Of a stretch of 64,000 nt of DNA, positions 16,031 to 25,497 are shown piece by piece; position 1 is the first letter of the stretch, and every line of letters starts with the position of its first letter. The notes under the pieces were generated by a model that worked only from the letters and a program-made list of their open reading frames with translations, did not search any database and was not told where the DNA came from. The position numbers and the translations under genes were made by a program. This DNA comes from Pseudarthrobacter sp. BIM B-2242 (GTDB lineage Bacteria > Actinomycetota > Actinomycetes > Actinomycetales > Micrococcaceae). The stretch is from contig NZ_CP061721.1 of the NCBI RefSeq assembly GCF_014764445.1, positions 2,108,001-2,172,000 on the forward strand, in the 5' to 3' direction.

Positions 16031-17107
16031 ATGGGCAACCATAGTGACGGCAGTCCGAACCACTCGGGCACCGTAGCTACGGCTGGTCAGAATGAGGTGG
16101 AGAAATTCCAGGATCCTGGACTTCCCCCGCATCGTTTGCGCCTGGCTGACACGGACCCGAAGGCCGCCAAACGGGCAGAACGGCAGGTGGCTGTACTTTT
16201 CGGCGTCTCCGTTGTTGGCACCCTGATCTTCCTGGTGGCGTACTTCGCCATCGATCTGGGCGAAGGGTCGGGTGCAGGCATTGACTCGATCCGCCTGCAG
16301 AACGCCCTCCTGGGACTGGGCACGGCGTTTGCCATGCTCGGCATCGGCACTGGCATTGTGCACTGGGCCAAGGCCCTGATGCCAGACCACGAAGTGTCGG
16401 AAGAGCGCCACGCAATCCGCACCGAAGAGGACCGCCAGGCGGCGGTACGCATCGTTGACGACATCGTGGAAGAGACCGGCATCAAGCGCCGCCCACTCAT
16501 CCGCAACACGCTGCTTGGCGCCGTTGCCCTGGCACCTTTGCCCGCCATCGCGGTTTTCGGTGACCTTGGGCCCCGCCCGGACAAGAAACTGGCCCACACC
16601 ATGTGGGCTCCCCAGGAAGGCAAGCTCAAGCGCCTCACCCGGGACCCTGACGGCACGCCCATCAAGGCCTCTGATGTCACCCTGGGATCCGCCTTCCACG
16701 TCATTCCCGAAGGTCTGAACGAGCTGCACGAAGGCAAGCTCAACGAAAAGGCCAAGGCTGTTGTACTCCTCATGCGTCTTGATCCTGCGTCCCTGAAGCC
16801 TTCGGCGGGCCGCGAGGACTGGAGCTACAACGGCATTGTTGCCTACTCCAAGATCTGCACCCACGTCGGTTGCCCTGTTGCCCTTTATGAGCAGCAGACG
16901 CACCACCTGCTGTGCCCGTGCCACCAGTCCACCTTTGACCTCACACAAGAGTGCAAAGTGATCTTTGGCCCGGCCAGCCGGCCCCTCCCCCAGCTGCCTA
17001 TCGCGGTGGACAACGAGGGCTACCTGGTCGCAACCAGCGACTTCAAAGAACCTGTAGGACCGAGTTACTGGGAGCGTGATGAGCATGAGCGCAGCATCAA
17101 CAGCTGA
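16031..17107 (+). CDS. qcrA: Rieske iron-sulfur subunit of the bcc complex
   Basis: 358 aa. Accepts electrons from menaquinol at the Qo site. It has three hydrophobic segments in the first half (VLFGVSVVGTLIFLVAYFAI, LGLGTAFAMLGIGTGIV and LLGAVALAPLPAIAVF), as in actinobacterial QcrA. The [2Fe-2S] ligands are in CTHVGC (276-281) and CPCHQS (295-300). ATG 16031 is preferred to the ATG at 16019, which directly abuts AGAAGG; GGATGAGG is correctly spaced for 16031. The end overlaps qcrB by about 29 bp. Confidence 0.95.
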   Translation: MGNHSDGSPNHSGTVATAGQNEVEKFQDPGLPPHRLRLADTDPKAAKRAERQVAVLFGVSVVGTLIFLVAYFAIDLGEGSGAGIDSIRLQNALLGLGTAFAMLGIGTGIVHWAKALMPDHEVSEERHAIRTEEDRQAAVRIVDDIVEETGIKRRPLIRNTLLGAVALAPLPAIAVFGDLGPRPDKKLAHTMWAPQEGKLKRLTRDPDGTPIKASDVTLGSAFHVIPEGLNELHEGKLNEKAKAVVLLMRLDPASLKPSAGREDWSYNGIVAYSKICTHVGCPVALYEQQTHHLLCPCHQSTFDLTQECKVIFGPASRPLPQLPIAVDNEGYLVATSDFKEPVGPSYWERDEHERSINS

Positions 17108-18758
17108 AGCCCCCGCCTTCGTAGCCAAGACCAAGACCGGACGCATCACTGATTTCGTTGACGCCCGGGTTGGCGGTTCCGGAATCCTCCGCGAGTTTGG
17201 ACGCAAAGTCTTCCCCGACCACTGGTCGTTTATGTTCGGTGAAGTGGCGCTCTACTCCTTCGTCATCCTGCTGCTGTCAGGCACGTTCCTGACCTTCTGG
17301 TTTGATCCGTCAATGGCTGAAACCCACTACACGGGTTCCTACGTGCCGTTGAAGAACGTGGAAATGTCGGTAGCGTACAGCTCCTCGCTGAACATCTCCT
17401 TCGACATCCGCGGCGGCCTGTTCATGCGCCAGGTACACCACTGGTCCGCCCTGTTGTTCGTGGCCTCCATCGCTGTGCACATGCTGCGTGTCTTCTTCAC
17501 CGGAGCCTTCCGCAAACCGCGTGAAATGAACTGGGTTGTTGGCAGCGTCCTCCTGATCCTGGCCATGGCAGCCGGCTTCACCGGTTACTCGCTCCCCGAT
17601 GACCTGCTCTCCGGCAACGGCCTGCGCATCATCGATGGTGTTATCAAGGCCATTCCCGTGGTCGGCACGTACATCTCGTTCTTCCTCTTCGGCGGCGAGT
17701 TCCCGGGCACCGCAGTCATTGGCCGCCTGTACATGCTCCACATCCTGCTCGTGCCCGCCCTCATCCTCCTGATGATCGTCCTCCACCTCTTTATGGTGGT
17801 TGTGCACAAGCACACCCAGTACCCCGGCCCGGGCCGCAACGACGGAAACGTCGTCGGCTACCCCCTGGGCCCGGTATACGCGGCGAAGGCTGGCGGCTTC
17901 TTCTTCATCGTCTTCGGTGTGATCGCCCTCATGGCGGCCTTCTTCACGATCAACCCGATCTGGAACTACGGCCCGTACGATCCTTCTCCAGTTTCTGCCG
18001 GTACCCAGCCCGACTGGTACATCGGCTTTGTTGACGGCGCGCTCCGGCTGATGCCAGGTGTCATCGGAGACTTCGGCTTCGAGTACGTCATCTTCGGGTA
18101 CACCCTTACGCTGAACGTCCTCCTCCCGGCCCTCGTGCCGGCAGGAATCCTCTTCACCGTGATGTTTATGTACCCGTGGATCGAAAGCTGGATCACCAAG
18201 GACAACCGCGAGCACCACGTCCTGGACCGTCCGCGGAACGCGCCCACCCGGACTGCTATCGGTGTGGCCGGCTTCGTCTGGTACAGCGTGATGTGGGCTG
18301 CTGCTGGTTCTGACCTCATTGCCACGCACTTCCACGTCTCCCTGAACGATGTGACGTACTGGCTCCGGGCCCTGTTCTTCATCGGCCCGATCATCGCGTT
18401 CATCGTCACCAAGCGTGTTGCACTGGCTCTCCAGCGCAAGGACCGGGAAATCGCCCTTCATGGCCGCGAAACCGGCCGCATCGTGCGCCTCCCCCACGGC
18501 GAGTTCATCGAGGTACACGCACCCCTTGATGAGTACAAGCGCTACAAGCTGGTGGGCTTCGAGTCCCCCGCTCCGTTGCCGGCGGTTCCCAACGAGCACG
18601 GGGTCGTCACCAGCAAGGAAAAGCGTCGCGCCTTCCTGTCCAAGTGGTTCTTCGAGGACCGCGTTGCACCAGCTACGCCCGCCGAACTGGAAGCCGCTCA
18701 CGGCCACCACGCTCCGGCAGTAGCAGCGGCAGAGGAAACCAAGAGCCTCAGCCACTAG
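17079..18758 (+). CDS. qcrB: Cytochrome b subunit of the bcc complex
   Basis: 559 aa. The di-haem quinone-oxidising core of the complex. Haem ligation segments are visible in helices B and D (RQVHHWSALLFVASIAVHMLRVFFTGAFRKPRE and YMLHILLVPALILLMIVLHLFMVVVHKH). PDWYIGFVDGALRLMP replaces the classical PEWY Qo motif in the usual actinobacterial way. About eight membrane helices plus a hydrophilic C-terminal tail (residues ~440-559). Starts GTG 17076, ATG 17079 and ATG 17085 are all possible; GGGAG best serves 17079. Last gene of the operon. Confidence 0.95.
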   Translation: MSMSAASTAEAPAFVAKTKTGRITDFVDARVGGSGILREFGRKVFPDHWSFMFGEVALYSFVILLLSGTFLTFWFDPSMAETHYTGSYVPLKNVEMSVAYSSSLNISFDIRGGLFMRQVHHWSALLFVASIAVHMLRVFFTGAFRKPREMNWVVGSVLLILAMAAGFTGYSLPDDLLSGNGLRIIDGVIKAIPVVGTYISFFLFGGEFPGTAVIGRLYMLHILLVPALILLMIVLHLFMVVVHKHTQYPGPGRNDGNVVGYPLGPVYAAKAGGFFFIVFGVIALMAAFFTINPIWNYGPYDPSPVSAGTQPDWYIGFVDGALRLMPGVIGDFGFEYVIFGYTLTLNVLLPALVPAGILFTVMFMYPWIESWITKDNREHHVLDRPRNAPTRTAIGVAGFVWYSVMWAAAGSDLIATHFHVSLNDVTYWLRALFFIGPIIAFIVTKRVALALQRKDREIALHGRETGRIVRLPHGEFIEVHAPLDEYKRYKLVGFESPAPLPAVPNEHGVVTSKEKRRAFLSKWFFEDRVAPATPAELEAAHGHHAPAVAAAEETKSLSH

Positions 18759-18775
18759 CAGCAGCTCTCGGTTCC

Positions 18776-18816
18776 AACGCAAAATGCCCGGTCCATTGGA
18801 CCGGGCATTTTGCGTT
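18776..18816. terminator. 41-bp palindromic bidirectional terminator
   Basis: 20-base arms (AACGCAAAATGCCCGGTCCA and its complement) around a single T. The hairpin carries A- and T-rich outer flanks usable on both strands. It lies between the convergent qcrB and GntR-family genes. Confidence 0.8.
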
Positions 18817-18820
18817 GCAG

Positions 18821-19612
18821 TCAGGAGCTGCGGTATCCGGAGGAATGGTTCCTTGCCGTGCGCGCTCCGGGCCGCTGAAGTGGAACCCACAGTTTGTAGC
18901 GGTCCGCGCGGTAGTAGGAAACCGAGTAGTCCACCATGGCCCTCGCCACAAAGGCGTGCCGCTGGATCTTCAATAAGGGTGTTCCCACGTCAACGTTCAG
19001 CAGGCGCGCGGTGGACGGCGATGCGGCAGTGGCTTCGATCATGTCCTCCCCCCACTCCATCACCAGGCCGAACTGCTCGCTGAGCACGTTGTAGAGGGAG
19101 GTGGGTGGTTCGCCATCCAGCAACCCGGGTACGCGCTGCGCCGGGATGAAGTTCTCGTCCACGCTCATGGGCTCACCGTCGGCCAGCAACAACCGCCGGA
19201 ACCGGACCAGCGGCGTGCCCTCCTCCACCTGAAGTTCACGCGCCAGGAATGCGCTGGCGCCGATCTGTTCAAAACTCAGGACCTTGGCAGCCGGGACCAT
19301 CCCGCGGCGCTGCATCTCCTCGCTATAGGACGTCAGCTTGACCTGAAGGTCCAGTTTGGGCTTCCGGACGAACGTGCCCAGGCCAACGACGCGTTCAATG
19401 ACTTCCTCACCGACGAGGGCATCAATGGCCTGCCGGACTGTCATGCGCGCCAGGCCGAACCGGACGGCGAGATCACGCTCGGAGGGCAGGGCCGATCCCG
19501 GTGGACAGGATTCACTGATATAGGCCCGCAGGATCTCCCGGAGCTGAATGTAGATGGCGACGCCGCTGCCGCGGTCAATCTCGCCGCGGATGCCGTCGGC
19601 GCTAGCGGCCAC
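18821..19612 (-). CDS. GntR/HutC-family regulator with UTRA domain (DasR/NagR-like)
   Basis: 263 aa. N-terminal winged helix (residues ~18-85; AIYIQLREILRAYI, GSALPSERDLAVRFGLARMTVRQAIDALV) and C-terminal UTRA effector domain (~100-250; VRFRRLLLADGEPMSVDENFIP, YSVSYYRADRYKLWVPLQR). HutC-type members of this size sense sugar phosphates such as GlcNAc-6-P. The DasR assignment is supported by a GGTCTAGACC palindrome in the divergent region before ptsH. GTG start at 19612. Probably autoregulated and acting on ptsH; the ligand is inference. Confidence 0.85.
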   Translation of the reverse strand: MAASADGIRGEIDRGSGVAIYIQLREILRAYISESCPPGSALPSERDLAVRFGLARMTVRQAIDALVGEEVIERVVGLGTFVRKPKLDLQVKLTSYSEEMQRRGMVPAAKVLSFEQIGASAFLARELQVEEGTPLVRFRRLLLADGEPMSVDENFIPAQRVPGLLDGEPPTSLYNVLSEQFGLVMEWGEDMIEATAASPSTARLLNVDVGTPLLKIQRHAFVARAMVDYSVSYYRADRYKLWVPLQRPGARTARNHSSGYRSS

Positions 19613-19665
19613 GGAGCATGTTCCCTGCTGAGTACTTCACCCTCCAATCTTAAGTCAACGAGCGT

Positions 19666-19679
19666 CAGGTCTAGACCAG
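19666..19679. promoter_or_regulatory. dre-like operator between the GntR gene and ptsH
   Basis: CAGGTCTAGACCAG contains the perfect 10-bp palindrome GGTCTAGACC (19668-19677), the core of the DasR responsive element known from Streptomyces (consensus around TGGTCTAGACCA). It is centrally placed in the 179-bp divergent intergenic region. A TATATT -10-like box follows at 19732. Confidence 0.7.
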
Positions 19680-19791
19680 CTGCGAACCGGCGCATCGGTC
19701 CTGTGTTTAGCGGGAGGGACGACGTGACAGCTATATTGGATTGGAAATTTCAGCAACTGACGGTGGGGGCCGTCCGGATAGAGGAGACCCT

Positions 19792-20085
19792 TTGCCAGTG
19801 CACAAGGCCGTGGTTTCGGCTTCGATAGGCTTGCATGCCCGCCCGGCGGCGGAATTCGTCCGGGCGGTAACAGCCACCGGCCTCGCTGTCACAATCCGGA
19901 AGGCAGGGATCCAGGCGGTGGATGCGCGGTCGCTCCTGGAAGTCATGACGGCTGATTTCCCGTTCGGATGCGAGGTCGAGCTGTCCGTCGCGGAGAGCGG
20001 CCTGGAGGGTCCTTCAGGAGATTCGGCAGCCGCCGCGGTCCTGGAGATGCTCGGATCGCTTCTCGAGTCGCAGGGGGCCGCCTAG
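19792..20085 (+). CDS. ptsH: Phosphocarrier protein HPr
   Basis: 97 aa. Relays phosphate from enzyme I to the sugar-specific EII components of the PTS. The active-site His is in GLHARPAAEFV (His about residue 14), and the regulatory-serine region reads DARSLLEVM. TTG start at 19792 with GAGGAG five bases upstream; the ATG at 19741 would add a non-homologous 17-residue tail. No ptsI or EII gene lies nearby, so it is a lone ptsH under a likely DasR-type operator. Confidence 0.9.
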   Translation: MPVHKAVVSASIGLHARPAAEFVRAVTATGLAVTIRKAGIQAVDARSLLEVMTADFPFGCEVELSVAESGLEGPSGDSAAAAVLEMLGSLLESQGAA

Positions 20086-20156
20086 GCCCTCCTGCCGGGG
20101 CGATCGGGCGGGGCCACATCAAGGCGCGGCGATCGTTGCCTTGACCCGGTAAACAG

Positions 20157-20198
20157 AAAGACGTTGGGCCCCACCCGGAGGTGGGGCCCAACGTCTTT
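20157..20198. terminator. Bidirectional hairpin terminator
   Basis: 19-base arms starting AAAGACGTTGGGCCCCACC, with loop CGGA, flanked by A and T runs. It separates the convergent ptsH and ctaF. Confidence 0.8.
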
Positions 20199-20232
20199 TA
20201 TGCGGTAAATCCAGGAAATGCGCTAGGCAGTC

Positions 20233-20634
20233 CTAGTGTGCGTGGTCGCCACGGCTGTACTCGAAGACCCAGCCCACGAGGGCAACCAGGGCGAGACCGG
20301 CGGCGATGAAGACAATCCACCAACCGACTGCCAGGCCGAGGAAGCCACCTGCGGCGGCAAGGCCAAGCACCAGCGGCCACCAGCTCCACGGGCTGAAGTG
20401 CCCCTGTTCGCCGGCGCCTTCGTGGATCTCGGCGTCGTTGCGGTCTTCAGGACGCGGCCCGACCCGCTTGGCGGTGAAACCGAGGTAGCCGCCGATCATG
20501 CCTGACAGACCGGCAATGAGCAGCACGCCCAGCAGGCCGACGGGCTCGTTCCAGTCCGTCAGGAACCCATAAACCAGTGCGACCGGTACGAAGAAAAAGA
20601 CTCCGGCTCCAAAGATCCATGCTTCGATTTTCAC
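20233..20634 (-). CDS. ctaF: Cytochrome c oxidase subunit IV (actinobacterial type)
   Basis: 133 aa with four predicted helices in two pairs ([84 protein letters not shown]). This is the small actinobacteria-specific fourth subunit of the aa3 oxidase. Its ATG overlaps the ctaD stop (ATGA). Last gene of ctaC-ctaD-ctaF. Confidence 0.93.
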   Translation of the reverse strand: MKIEAWIFGAGVFFFVPVALVYGFLTDWNEPVGLLGVLLIAGLSGMIGGYLGFTAKRVGPRPEDRNDAEIHEGAGEQGHFSPWSWWPLVLGLAAAGGFLGLAVGWWIVFIAAGLALVALVGWVFEYSRGDHAH

Positions 20635-22358
20635 TTGGCGGTGTCCTTCTGGTCAGCGTTACCGAGCACTGCCGCTGCGGCAGACGGCGACTCAACGGTG
20701 TGTACCTGTGAAAGCTCCGGGTGGTGGAGGTCCAGTGCGGGACGCTCTGAACGGATCCGGGGCAGCGAGGTGAAGTTGTGGCGCGGCGGCGGGCAGGATG
20801 TAGCCCATTCCAGCGAGGCGCCGAAGCCCCACGGGTCATCCACTTCTACGCGCTCGGTGCTGCGCCACGTGATGTACACGTTCCAGAAGAAGGGGATCAG
20901 TGATGCGCCGAGAACAAACGAAGCGATGGTGGAGAACTGGTTCATCCAGGTGAAGTTGTCCTCCACCAGGTAGTCCGCGTAACGGCGGGGCATGCCCTCA
21001 ACACCAAGCCAGTGCTGGATGAGGAACGTTCCGTGGAAGCCCAGGAACAGGAGCCAGAAGTGGATCTTGCCAAGGCGCTCGTTGAGCATCTTGCCCGTCC
21101 ACTTCGGCCACCAGAAGTAGAAGCCGGCGAACATCGCGAACACCACGGTGCCGAACACCACGTAGTGGAAGTGCGCCACCACAAAGTAGGAGTCCGAGAC
21201 GTGGAAGTCCAGCGGCGGGGAGGCCAGGATGATGCCGGTCAGGCCGCCGAAGAGGAACGTCACCAGGAAGCCGATGCTCCACAGCATCGGGGTTTCGAAG
21301 GTCAGCGACCCCCGCCACATGGTGCCGATCCAGTTGAAGAACTTCACGCCGGTGGGCACCGCGATCAGCATGGTCATAAACGCGAAGAACGGCAGCAGCA
21401 CAGAACCTGTGACGTACATGTGGTGGGCCCACACGGTCACGGACAGGGCGGCGATGGCGATGGTGGCGTAGACCAGGCCCTTGTAGCCGAAGATCGGCTT
21501 GCGGCTGAAGACCGGGAAGATCTCCGAGACGATGCCGAAGAACGGCAGCGCGATGATGTAGACCTCGGGGTGGCCAAAGAACCAGAACAGGTGCTGCCAG
21601 AGGACCGCGCCGCCGTTCTCCGGGTCGAAGATGTGGGCTCCGAAACGGCGGTCCGCGCCGAGGGCGAAGAGCGCTGCAGCCAGCGGCGGGAATGCCATCA
21701 GTACCAGGATGGACGTGATGAGCGCGTTCCAAGTGAAGATGGGCATGCGCCACATGGTCATGCCCGGGGCGCGCATGCAGATGATGGTGGTGATGAAGTT
21801 GACCGCACCAAGGATGGTGCCGAAGCCGGACAGCGCAAGGCCGAAGACCCACAGGTCACCGCCGACGCCGGGGCTGAAGGTGGTGTTGGACAACGGTGCG
21901 TACGCGAACCAGCCGAAGGAGGCAGCGCCCTGGGGGGTAATGAAGCCTGAGACGGCGATGGTGGAGCCGAACAGGAAGAACCAGAAGGCCAGTGCGTTCA
22001 GCCGCGGGAAGGCGACATCGGGAGCGCCGATCTGCAGGGGCATGATCACGTTCGTGAAGCCCGCGAAAAGCGGCGTAGCGAACATCAGCAGCATCACGGT
22101 GCCGTGCATCGTGAACATCTGGTTGTACTGCTCTTTGGTCTGCAGGATCTGCATGCCGGGCTCGAACAGCTCGGCACGGATCAGCAGCGCCATCACGCCG
22201 CCGAAGCAGAAGAACACAAAGGACGCGATCAGGTACATGTACCCGATGGTCTTGTGGTCGGTAGAGGTGATCCAGTTGACGACGATGCGTCCCTTGGACT
22301 TAGGAACTACGGGAGCCTCGAGGGTCTCCACAGGTGCGGACTGGGTGTAAGTAGCCAC
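20631..22358 (-). CDS. ctaD: Cytochrome c oxidase subunit I
   Basis: 575 aa, catalytic subunit containing haem a, haem a3 and CuB. Ligands are visible: His85 (FTMHGTVM) and His398 for haem a, His396 (AHFHYVV) for haem a3, and His263 ([12 protein letters not shown]), His312 and His313 (WAHHMYVTG) for CuB, with Tyr267 for the His-Tyr cross-link. About twelve membrane helices. It follows ctaC by 10 bp and overlaps ctaF by 4 bp. Confidence 0.98.
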   Translation of the reverse strand: MATYTQSAPVETLEAPVVPKSKGRIVVNWITSTDHKTIGYMYLIASFVFFCFGGVMALLIRAELFEPGMQILQTKEQYNQMFTMHGTVMLLMFATPLFAGFTNVIMPLQIGAPDVAFPRLNALAFWFFLFGSTIAVSGFITPQGAASFGWFAYAPLSNTTFSPGVGGDLWVFGLALSGFGTILGAVNFITTIICMRAPGMTMWRMPIFTWNALITSILVLMAFPPLAAALFALGADRRFGAHIFDPENGGAVLWQHLFWFFGHPEVYIIALPFFGIVSEIFPVFSRKPIFGYKGLVYATIAIAALSVTVWAHHMYVTGSVLLPFFAFMTMLIAVPTGVKFFNWIGTMWRGSLTFETPMLWSIGFLVTFLFGGLTGIILASPPLDFHVSDSYFVVAHFHYVVFGTVVFAMFAGFYFWWPKWTGKMLNERLGKIHFWLLFLGFHGTFLIQHWLGVEGMPRRYADYLVEDNFTWMNQFSTIASFVLGASLIPFFWNVYITWRSTERVEVDDPWGFGASLEWATSCPPPRHNFTSLPRIRSERPALDLHHPELSQVHTVESPSAAAAVLGNADQKDTAK

Positions 22359-22368
22359 GTCGCTCCCC

Positions 22369-23241
22369 TTACTTAATTTCGTTCAGGTTGGGGTTACGGT
22401 CGTACTCTTCACCGAGGAGTCCCGTGTTGCCGGCTGCCTTGAGCTTGTCCATGTGAGCCTGGAATTCAGTCTCCGAGACAACCTTCACCCGGAACAGCAT
22501 TTCTGAGTGGTACTCGCCGCAGAGCTCTGCGCACTTGCCGTCGTACGTTCCCTCTTTAGTGGGGGTGAACCGGATGTAGTTGGTCTTGCCCGGGATCATG
22601 TCGCGCTTTTGCAGGAAGGCGGGAACCCAGAAGGAGTGAATGACGTCGCGGGAGTTGAGCTCGAGGTCAACCGACTTGTTAACCGGCAAGTAAAGCGTCG
22701 GAAGAGCTTCCTTGTCGATGGTGTTGCCCGTCAGGTGTGCCTGGACTCCGGCCTCGTAGACGTCTTCTTCGATAACTTCGCCGGACTTGTAGTTGAAGTC
22801 CCAGGCCCACTGCTTGCCGCGGACGTCAACAACGACGTCGGCCGCCTCTGAGCGGTCATCGATGGCCCGCTGGTCGCGGTCGGTGAAGTAGAAGAACACC
22901 AGAACCATGAAAACAGGGATGGTCAGGTAGAACACCTCGAGCGGGAGGTTAAAGCTGAGCTGCTTCGGGAACCCTACGGTTCCCTTGCGGCGGCGGTAGG
23001 CAACGAGGCACCAGACGATCAAGCCCCACGTAATGATGCCCACAACAAGGGCGGCAATCCATGAGTTGACCCAGAGGTCCATGATCCGGTCAGTGTGATT
23101 GGTGGTGCCACGCTCGGTGGGCAGCCACCCCCTCGATACCTCTGGCGAACATCCAGTCAAAACCAACGCGCCGGCGACTGCCAAGCCTGAGATCGATGTG
23201 ATCGTTTTGCGTCGGCTGCCGGTTCGGTTCTGCGAACTCAC
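22369..23241 (-). CDS. ctaC: Cytochrome c oxidase subunit II (CuA)
   Basis: 290 aa. Receives electrons from the cytochrome c domains of QcrC at the binuclear CuA centre. Signal peptide with lipobox LVLTGC (Cys31), two membrane helices (~58-82 and ~98-120) and an extracytoplasmic cupredoxin domain. CuA ligands: His202 (DVIHSFWVP), Cys237, Glu239, Cys241, His245 and Met248 in [13 protein letters not shown]. First gene of ctaC-ctaD-ctaF. The 190 bp upstream hold its promoter and the end of erpA transcription; no sure promoter elements were picked. Confidence 0.97.
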   Translation of the reverse strand: MSSQNRTGSRRKTITSISGLAVAGALVLTGCSPEVSRGWLPTERGTTNHTDRIMDLWVNSWIAALVVGIITWGLIVWCLVAYRRRKGTVGFPKQLSFNLPLEVFYLTIPVFMVLVFFYFTDRDQRAIDDRSEAADVVVDVRGKQWAWDFNYKSGEVIEEDVYEAGVQAHLTGNTIDKEALPTLYLPVNKSVDLELNSRDVIHSFWVPAFLQKRDMIPGKTNYIRFTPTKEGTYDGKCAELCGEYHSEMLFRVKVVSETEFQAHMDKLKAAGNTGLLGEEYDRNPNLNEIK

Positions 23242-23431
23242 AGACGGCCCTTCCTACTTGTTGCTGCTGTTGCCCGGCTGCCTCAATGGCCTTCCGGGCA
23301 CACTAAAAGTTTTACTACTCGGTGTAGAGCTTACCGCTCCGCCGGGCGTTTCGCCCACATGTCGGCGCCGTGCCTCCGCGCCGTTTTTTACGGACGGGGG
23401 GCCGGCGCCGGCATCGGGCGAAAGAACCGGG

Positions 23432-23821
23432 TCAGTGGAACGAATCACCGCATGCGCAGGAGCCACCGGCGTTGTGGTTGTCGATGGTGAAACCCTGCTT
23501 CGAGATGGTGTCTTCGAAATCGATGCTGGCCCCGCTGAGGTACGGCACACTCATCTTGTCAACCACAACTTCAACGCCGTCGTAGTCACGGACTGCGTCT
23601 CCATCCAGGAGGCGTTCGTCGAAGTAGAGCTGGTAGATCAGGCCCGAGCAGCCGCCGGGCTGGACAGCAACGCGGAGGCGGAGGTCGGTGCGGCCTTCCT
23701 GCTCCAGCAGGCTGCGGACCTTGCCGGCAGCGACGTCGGTCAGTTTGACCTCGTGCGCGGGCAGTTCGTCGCTGGCAGCGGCTACAGTCTCGGTGGTGTT
23801 CTCGTTGGTTGCGGTGCTCAT
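23432..23821 (-). CDS. erpA: A-type iron-sulfur cluster carrier (ErpA/IscA/HesB family)
   Basis: 129 aa. Delivers Fe-S clusters to apoproteins. The three conserved cysteines are present: one in QPGGCSGLIYQLYFDE and two in GGSCACGDSF near the C-terminus. An N-terminal Thr/Glu-rich extension of about 20 residues precedes the domain. Monocistronic, ATG start preceded by GGTAGG. It lies upstream of the cta genes, which need Fe-S and haem maturation, but shares no operon with them. Confidence 0.92.
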   Translation of the reverse strand: MSTATNENTTETVAAASDELPAHEVKLTDVAAGKVRSLLEQEGRTDLRLRVAVQPGGCSGLIYQLYFDERLLDGDAVRDYDGVEVVVDKMSVPYLSGASIDFEDTISKQGFTIDNHNAGGSCACGDSFH

Positions 23822-24007
23822 TTGGCCTACCTTAGGACGGTCCTGGCGGCCCCGCTTCAGCGGTGCCTGCCCCTACGGATACGGTACGGGCTATAGCTAC
23901 ATGCTACGTCGGTCAGACGTGTAGCTCTAACTCCAGACGTAACTATGGCTGCCCGGCATTTTGTTCCCGGCACGGGTTGGTGACAAGTCGTCAGAGCCGG
24001 AGGCCCC

Positions 24008-25444
24008 TCAGCTGAGCCCGTCTGCATTAAGCCGTGCGAGGAGGAGCGCCTCTGCAAGAACGGCGTTCTTGAAATCGCCCAGGTGGAGGGACTCGTTGGC
24101 ACTGTGGGCCCGGGAGTCAGGATCCTCGACGCCCGTCACAAGGATCTGGACGTCCGGGTAGATATCCACAAGGTCGGAAATGAAGGGGATGGATCCTCCG
24201 ATGCCCATCTCCACAGCGGGGACACCCCAGGCTTCCCCAAGCGCCCACATGGCCAACTGCGCCGCCGTCGACGACGTATCGGCGCGAAACGAGTTGCCAC
24301 TCTCCCCCGGCGTGAACACAATCCTGGCACCGAAGGGGGCATTCGCCTCCACGTGCCGCCGCACGGCCTCCATTGCCGTTGCGGGGTCCTGGCCGGGGGC
24401 AAGGCGAAGGCTGAACTTGGCGCGTGCGCGCGGCAGGAGGGTATTCGAAGCGACATCAACCGCCGGGGCATCAAAGCCGATGATTGACAGGGCCGGCTTG
24501 GTCCACATCCGTGACGCGATGCTCCCGGTGCCGGCCAGCCGGACGCCGTCGAGCACTGAGGCATCAGCCCGGTACTCCGCCTCGGTGAGGTCCACAACTG
24601 CATTGTCGTAGGAGACCAGGCCTTCGATGGCCACGTTGCCGTCTGCATCATGGAGCGTCGCGATGAGCCGCGACAGAAGGGTGGGAGCATCCAGCACCGG
24701 GCCGCCGAACATCCCGGAGTGCACAGCATGATCGAGCACCTGGACCTCGATGGTGCCGTCCACGAGGCCGCGGAGGCTGGTGGTCAGGGCCGGTACGCCA
24801 ACTTTCCAGTTGCTGGAGTCGGCAACAACAATCACGTCGGCGCTCAGCAGCTGGCGGTGCGCTTCAAGGAAGGTGCGGAACGTCGGAGATCCGGCCTCCT
24901 CTTCGCCTTCAAAGAAGAACGTGACACCGAGGCCAAGTCCGGCGCCAAGAACCTCGGCTACGGCAGTGTAGGCAGCCACGTGCGCCATGATGCCTGCTTT
25001 GTCGTCAGCAGCACCCCGCCCGTACAGACGGCCATGACGTTCGACGGCGGTGAACGGCTCCGAATCCCACAGCGCCGGATCGCCGGGCGGCTGAACGTCG
25101 TGGTGGGCGTACAGCAGGATGGTGGGCTTCCCGTCCGCAGCGGGGCGGCGGGCGACGACGGCCGGCCCGCCCGGGGTGCCGTCGTCCTTCGGACTGCGCA
25201 GGACCTGCACGTCTTCCAGTCCTGCGGCACTGAGCAAGCCGGCCACGGCTGCCGCGCTGGCGTCCAAGGGGGCGGGGTCGAAACTCGGCCAGGCGATGCC
25301 CGGGATGGCCACAAGTTCGCTGAGCCGTTCGATCGTTGCTTCGAAGGACCGCTCAACGCTCAGTCGGAGTCCTTCGGCGTCGATAGCGCCTGCGGGGCCA
25401 GGCGTGCCGGCGCTGTTTGTCGTTGCCGGTGAAGTTGGTGTCAT
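24008..25444 (-). CDS. M20 family dipeptidase / metallo-hydrolase
   Basis: 478 aa. A cytoplasmic zinc peptidase of the M20A/ArgE-DapE-CPG2 group. Metal and catalytic motifs: YAHHDVQPPGD (His and catalytic Asp), GRGAADDKAG, FEGEEEAGSP (catalytic Glu-Glu), VVADSSNW, and the dimerisation domain (residues ~200-330). ATG 25444 (MTPTSPATT) is chosen; upstream in-frame sequence lacks a ribosome-binding site and overlaps the divergent gene. Substrate not determined; most such proteins cleave dipeptides. Confidence 0.9.
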   Translation of the reverse strand: MTPTSPATTNSAGTPGPAGAIDAEGLRLSVERSFEATIERLSELVAIPGIAWPSFDPAPLDASAAAVAGLLSAAGLEDVQVLRSPKDDGTPGGPAVVARRPAADGKPTILLYAHHDVQPPGDPALWDSEPFTAVERHGRLYGRGAADDKAGIMAHVAAYTAVAEVLGAGLGLGVTFFFEGEEEAGSPTFRTFLEAHRQLLSADVIVVADSSNWKVGVPALTTSLRGLVDGTIEVQVLDHAVHSGMFGGPVLDAPTLLSRLIATLHDADGNVAIEGLVSYDNAVVDLTEAEYRADASVLDGVRLAGTGSIASRMWTKPALSIIGFDAPAVDVASNTLLPRARAKFSLRLAPGQDPATAMEAVRRHVEANAPFGARIVFTPGESGNSFRADTSSTAAQLAMWALGEAWGVPAVEMGIGGSIPFISDLVDIYPDVQILVTGVEDPDSRAHSANESLHLGDFKNAVLAEALLLARLNADGLS

Positions 25445-25497
25445 GGCGAACACACTACCCGCGCCGGATGCACCAGGCTGCAAGGTATTCTGTTGGG

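Noticed and set aside
17310..18890. 526-codon open frame on the minus strand over qcrB
   Set aside because: Low-complexity, charged antisense product opposite a well-supported membrane protein gene.
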